This document shows positions 5,354 to 6,367 of a DNA stretch of 6,367 nucleotides, piece by piece; the first letter of the stretch is position 1; every line of letters starts with the position of its first letter. The stretch is from Crocinitomicaceae bacterium. Lineage in GTDB: Bacteria > Bacteroidota > Bacteroidia > Flavobacteriales_D > Sanyastnellaceae. Made by a program: the position numbers and the translations under genes. The notes under the pieces are model-generated. The model searched no databases, had not been told where the DNA came from, and saw only the letters and a program-made list of their open reading frames with translations. The stretch covers positions 1 to 6,367 of the forward strand of contig JADLBA010000154.1 of the NCBI GenBank assembly GCA_020848015.1, given 5' to 3'.

Positions 5354-6367
5354 TCAGCAATTTCGTGGAGGCAGATAAATAGCGCCCCCGCATGAATCAA
5401 CCTTCGCACCCGTAACACCCGATAGCGTATTAATTTCTCCCACCCAGCGCAGCACACCGAGAAAGGCAAATACAAGTGCCTCTTTGAAATTCACGGTCAT
5501 TGGATCAGGCACTATGCATTTCACTGCGGTGTGTTTCTGCAACCTCCTAATGAGATCAGTATTCCATGCCCCACCGCCGGTGATCAGCATATCGCCTGTC
5601 CATCCATCTAACACAGATGCAGTTTGCAAAGCAATGTGTTCTGAACAAGTTGCAAGCAGATCAGCCTCAGACAAAGAGGTGGCGAAAACCAACGGATAAA
5701 AATTACTTTCAAACCATTCGCGACCCAGTGATTTTGGAGGATCCTGACTGTAATAAGACAGACTATTCAGCGTTGTCAGCAGCGGCTGGTTTACCTCTCC
5801 TGTTGCAGCAATCTCTCCATGAGGATCGAATTTCTTTCCGAGACGTTGCGCTATTAGATCGAGAATCATATTAGCCGGGCAGATATCAAAAGCCTGTCTA
5901 ATGCCTGAGAAATCAAACGAGATATTGGCAATTCCTCCGATGTTAAGACAGAAGTCAAATTGCCCGAACAACAGTGCATCGCCAACCGGAACCAAGGGAG
6001 CTCCCTGACCGCCGGATGCGACATCCAACGAGCGAAAATCACAAACTACTGGCATCCCGGTAGTTGCCGCAAGGGAGGCTCCCCTTCCAATCTGTAAAGT
6101 TATTTTCTCTGAAGGTTGATGGAAAACAGTATGGCCGTGGGAGGCAATAAACTCCGCCCGAATATTTAAGCGCGACATCAATCTATTGACCTCTTCCCCA
6201 AAAAATTGTCCCAACCGAATGTCGAGCAGAGTGAGATCAAGGCCACTTAGCTGAGGCGCGATGCGAAGCCTGTTTTTCCACTCTTCGTCATAAGGAATAG
6301 TTTCTCCTGCGATGATTTCTGCTTCCCATTTTGATTCATTTTTTTTAAAATAACATACTGCGATATC
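5354..6367 (-). CDS. anmK: Anhydro-N-acetylmuramic acid kinase, 5' end beyond the window
   Basis: The frame is open from the right edge (6367) to the TGA at 5356-5354, giving 337 residues beginning DIAVCYFKKN. AnmK phosphorylates and opens 1,6-anhydro-MurNAc to MurNAc-6-phosphate with ATP, recycling cell-wall fragments in the cytoplasm. Visible family motifs, numbered from the edge, are ASHGHTVFHQP (75-85), VVCDFRSLDVASGGQGAPL (107-125, holding the DxAxGGQGAPL motif and its likely catalytic Asp), NIGGIANIS (142-150), PKSLGREWF (211-219), ITGGGAWN (262-269) and VTGAKVDSCGGA (318-329). The leading D fits the end of the N-terminal GTSLDG-x-D ATP-binding motif, so only about 15-25 residues are missing; family members are about 350-370 residues long. 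A shorter call from the TTG at 6214 would be wrong, since conserved sequence (IAVCYF, TIPYDEEWKNRL) continues upstream of it. No terminator is evident between its stop and the dehydrogenase start. Confidence 0.95.
   Translation of the reverse strand, partial: DIAVCYFKKNESKWEAEIIAGETIPYDEEWKNRLRIAPQLSGLDLTLLDIRLGQFFGEEVNRLMSRLNIRAEFIASHGHTVFHQPSEKITLQIGRGASLAATTGMPVVCDFRSLDVASGGQGAPLVPVGDALLFGQFDFCLNIGGIANISFDFSGIRQAFDICPANMILDLIAQRLGKKFDPHGEIAATGEVNQPLLTTLNSLSYYSQDPPKSLGREWFESNFYPLVFATSLSEADLLATCSEHIALQTASVLDGWTGDMLITGGGAWNTDLIRRLQKHTAVKCIVPDPMTVNFKEALVFAFLGVLRWVGEINTLSGVTGAKVDSCGGAIYLPPRNC

Noticed and set aside
5354..6214. anmK starting at the TTG at 6214
   Set aside because: The frame remains open to the right edge and the upstream residues are conserved-looking AnmK sequence, so this is an internal codon of a gene cut by the window.

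Overview
The window reads as chromosomal DNA from a member of the Bacteroidota. The evidence is the combination of an AnmK-type anhydromuramate kinase, a Glu/Leu-type dehydrogenase, NhaD and paired ExbB/ExbD proteins, together with A/T-rich leaders that lack clear Shine-Dalgarno sequences and a promoter candidate of the Bacteroidota TTTG / TAnnTTTG type. The assignment rests on protein style and gene company, not on a marker gene. Nothing suggests a prophage, transposon, CRISPR array or RNA gene.

All eight genes lie on the minus strand, so transcription runs from the right edge to the left. In that order they are: anmK (its start is beyond the right edge; stop at 5354), a Glu/Leu/Phe/Val dehydrogenase (5284-4025), exbB copy 1 (3923-3258), exbD copy 1 (3261-2860, overlapping exbB by ATGA), an NhaD Na+/H+ antiporter (2848-1463), exbB copy 2 (1295-585), exbD copy 2 (576-184), and the first 59 codons of a TonB-like energy transducer (179 to the left edge). 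Coding density is high. The only sizeable gaps are 69 bases (5285-5353), 101 bases (3924-4024) and 167 bases (1296-1462). The last gap holds a perfect 10-bp inverted repeat followed by a T-tract (on the transcribed strand) that runs into a plausible promoter for the second exbB-exbD-tonB set.

Functionally, the right part covers peptidoglycan recycling (AnmK) and amino-acid/2-oxoacid interconversion (the dehydrogenase). The left part concerns ion gradients at the inner membrane: two ExbB/ExbD motor sets that use the proton motive force, an antiporter that exchanges protons and sodium, and a TonB-like protein that would pass energy to outer-membrane transporters. The most notable feature is that nhaD sits between two non-identical ExbB/ExbD pairs, of which only the second is followed by a tonB-like gene. 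I see no clearly new system. This is a well-packed housekeeping and transport locus with a few points worth checking.
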